Shown: one piece after another, positions 4,727-5,541 of the stretch | Layout: each line of letters starts with the position of its first letter | How positions within the stretch are numbered: position 1 is the stretch's first letter | Assembly (NCBI GenBank): GCA_022793355.1 | Contig: JAAWCR010000003.1 | Coordinates: forward strand, 1-5,541 | Direction: 5' to 3' | Length of the DNA: 5,541 nucleotides | From: Lawsonibacter sp. | GTDB lineage: Bacteria > Bacillota > Clostridia > Oscillospirales > Oscillospiraceae | Notes under the pieces: model-generated | The model's database searches: none | What the model saw: only the letters and a program-made list of their open reading frames with translations | What the model was told of the DNA's origin: nothing | Position numbers and translations under genes: made by a program

Positions 4727-4764
4727 CGCGGTCCCTCCCTGCTATCATATGCTGATCTGCCTGT

Positions 4765-4794
4765 ATTATAGCATGGTGTCATATACAGTGTCAA
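4765..4794 (-). promoter_or_regulatory. Consensus promoter of hicAB with a repeated half-site
   Basis: On the minus strand a perfect TTGACA (4789-4794) and a perfect TATAAT (4765-4770) are 18 bp apart. TGACAC occurs twice (4788-4793 and 4776-4781), 12 bp apart, once over the -35 box and once in the spacer, where a ribbon-helix-helix repressor such as HicB could bind. The -35 box ends 2 bp from the htpG repeat, so the cassette carries its own promoter. Confidence 0.8.
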
Positions 4795-4796
4795 CT

Positions 4797-4827
4797 AAAA
4801 AGCGGAACGCCGAAGCGTTCCGCTTTT
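4797..4827 (-). terminator. Intrinsic terminator of htpG
   Basis: The same 9-bp GCGGAACGC/GCGTTCCGC stem with TTCG loop (4802-4823), flanked by AAAA and a run of five T on the minus strand, beginning 7 nt after the htpG stop. It separates htpG from the hicAB promoter, which starts 2 bp beyond. Confidence 0.92.
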
Positions 4828-4882
4828 GTTTGTATCAGATCATCAGGGAGCATACCAGCCCGGTATATTCCGCCGGGTCCTC
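4797..4882 (-). repeat. 86-bp direct repeat, copy 2 (end of intact htpG plus its terminator)
   Basis: Partner of 4038-4123, offset by 759 bp. This copy is continuous with the intact htpG reading frame. An insertion at the 3' end of htpG that preserved the gene would leave exactly this arrangement. Confidence 0.95.
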
Positions 4883-5541
4883 CAGGGGCAGGCCGGCCAG
4901 AAGCAGGGCCTGGGCGTAGAGGAGCTTGGAATATTTGGCGACCGTATCCTTGTCCCCGGCGTCCACCGCCTTTTTCAGGGCGGCGAAGGGGGCGGAGTCG
5001 GCGTTGAGCTCCAGCACCCGGTCGGCCTTCATGGGCTGGCCGCCCTCCACCTTGCTCATATACTTCTCCATCTCAATGGAGACGGGGCCGTCGGCGGACA
5101 GGCAGCAGGCGCCGGATTTCAGGATGGCGGAAATCCGTACCTCCTTCACCTGGTCGCCCAGAGCCTCCTTCACCGCCTCCAGCACGGATTTGCCCGCCTC
5201 AGCCTTCTCCTCGGCGGCTTTCTTCTCCTCCTCGGTCTGGGGGAGGGCGTCCTCCTCGGTGACCGACTTGAACTGCTTGCCGTCCATCTCCCGCAGGCCC
5301 TTCATGACGAAGTCGTCCACGTCCTCGGTGCAGTACAGAATCTCATAGCCCTTGTCCAAAATCCGCTCCACCTGGGGCAGCCTGGCAATTTTCTCCACGC
5401 TCTCGCCGCAGGCGTAGTAGTAGAAGGGCTGATCCTCAGGCATCCGGTCCTTGTAGGCGGCCAGGGTGGTATTTGCCCCCTCCTTGGAGGACCAGAACAG
5501 CAGCAGGTCCTGGAGTACCTCCTTGTGCTGACCGTAGTCGG
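4835..5541 (-). CDS. htpG: Molecular chaperone HtpG (Hsp90 family), C-terminal part
   Basis: The frame is open to the right edge, so 234 residues plus stop are visible of a protein usually about 620-650 long; the ATP-binding N-terminal domain and part of the middle domain are off the window. The visible part begins DYGQHKEVLQDLLLFWSSKEG and continues with YKDRMPEDQPFYYYACGES, then PQVERILDKGYEILYCTEDVDDF, the typical end of the Hsp90 middle domain. A charged Glu/Lys/Ala linker (EEEKKAAEEKAEAG) leads to the C-terminal dimerisation domain, with MEKYMSKVEGG, then RVLELNADSAPFAALKKA and LLYAQALLLAGLPLEDPAEYTGL. HtpG is a cytoplasmic ATP-dependent chaperone. As expected for bacteria there is no EEVD tail; it ends SLMI. 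The last 15 codons and the terminator are duplicated beyond hicAB. The ATG at 5443 is an internal Met, not the start. Confidence 0.96.
   Translation of the reverse strand, partial: DYGQHKEVLQDLLLFWSSKEGANTTLAAYKDRMPEDQPFYYYACGESVEKIARLPQVERILDKGYEILYCTEDVDDFVMKGLREMDGKQFKSVTEEDALPQTEEEKKAAEEKAEAGKSVLEAVKEALGDQVKEVRISAILKSGACCLSADGPVSIEMEKYMSKVEGGQPMKADRVLELNADSAPFAALKKAVDAGDKDTVAKYSKLLYAQALLLAGLPLEDPAEYTGLVCSLMI

Noticed and set aside
4038..4882. Integron cassette or insertion sequence
   Set aside because: The repeats lack attC core sites and there are no terminal inverted repeats, transposase or integrase; the repeats are plain copies of the htpG end.

Overview
The window looks like chromosomal DNA of a fairly GC-rich Clostridia species, probably from the Oscillospiraceae (Flavonifractor/Lawsonibacter-like). 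I infer this from AAGGAGG-type ribosome binding sites, Firmicutes-type promoters, GTG and TTG starts, and HtpG/TrmO sequences of clostridial character. No taxonomic search was possible. Every gene I can support lies on the minus strand, so transcription runs from right (5541) to left (1). Long plus-strand ORFs are shadows.

Right to left, the layout is as follows. (1) The C-terminal third or so of htpG (4835-5541, N-terminus off the window) ends in a strong intrinsic terminator. (2) A hicA-hicB toxin-antitoxin pair (4129-4726) has its own consensus promoter. It sits between two 86-bp direct repeats (4038-4123 and 4797-4882, one mismatch). Each repeat consists of the last 15 codons and stop of htpG plus its terminator, so the pair looks like a cassette inserted at the 3' end of htpG, which stayed intact. 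(3) An operon (about 1487-4018) starts from a TTGACA/TATAAT promoter and has a roughly 150-nt leader containing repeated GGATGT boxes and an inverted repeat. It encodes a membrane-anchored XRE-type regulator (3357-3830), a small secreted protein (2929-3330) and two tandemly duplicated secreted paralogues (2234-2899 and 1487-2116). (4) Housekeeping-type genes follow: a two-CBS-domain protein (962-1390), the tRNA m6t6A methyltransferase trmO/tsaA (188-892) with its own promoter, and the first 38 codons of a small membrane protein (1-115).

The most interesting part is the regulator plus secreted-protein operon. A DNA-binding domain is tethered by one membrane span to a short external tail, and three exported proteins follow immediately. 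Their C-terminal regions look related to each other, which suggests a surface or envelope-sensing system in which the exported products may signal back to the regulator. The two large secreted proteins arose by tandem duplication: the spacer upstream of the second copy still carries a decayed tail of the small secreted gene. The second notable point is the hicAB cassette bracketed by copies of the htpG tail and terminator with no recombinase in sight.
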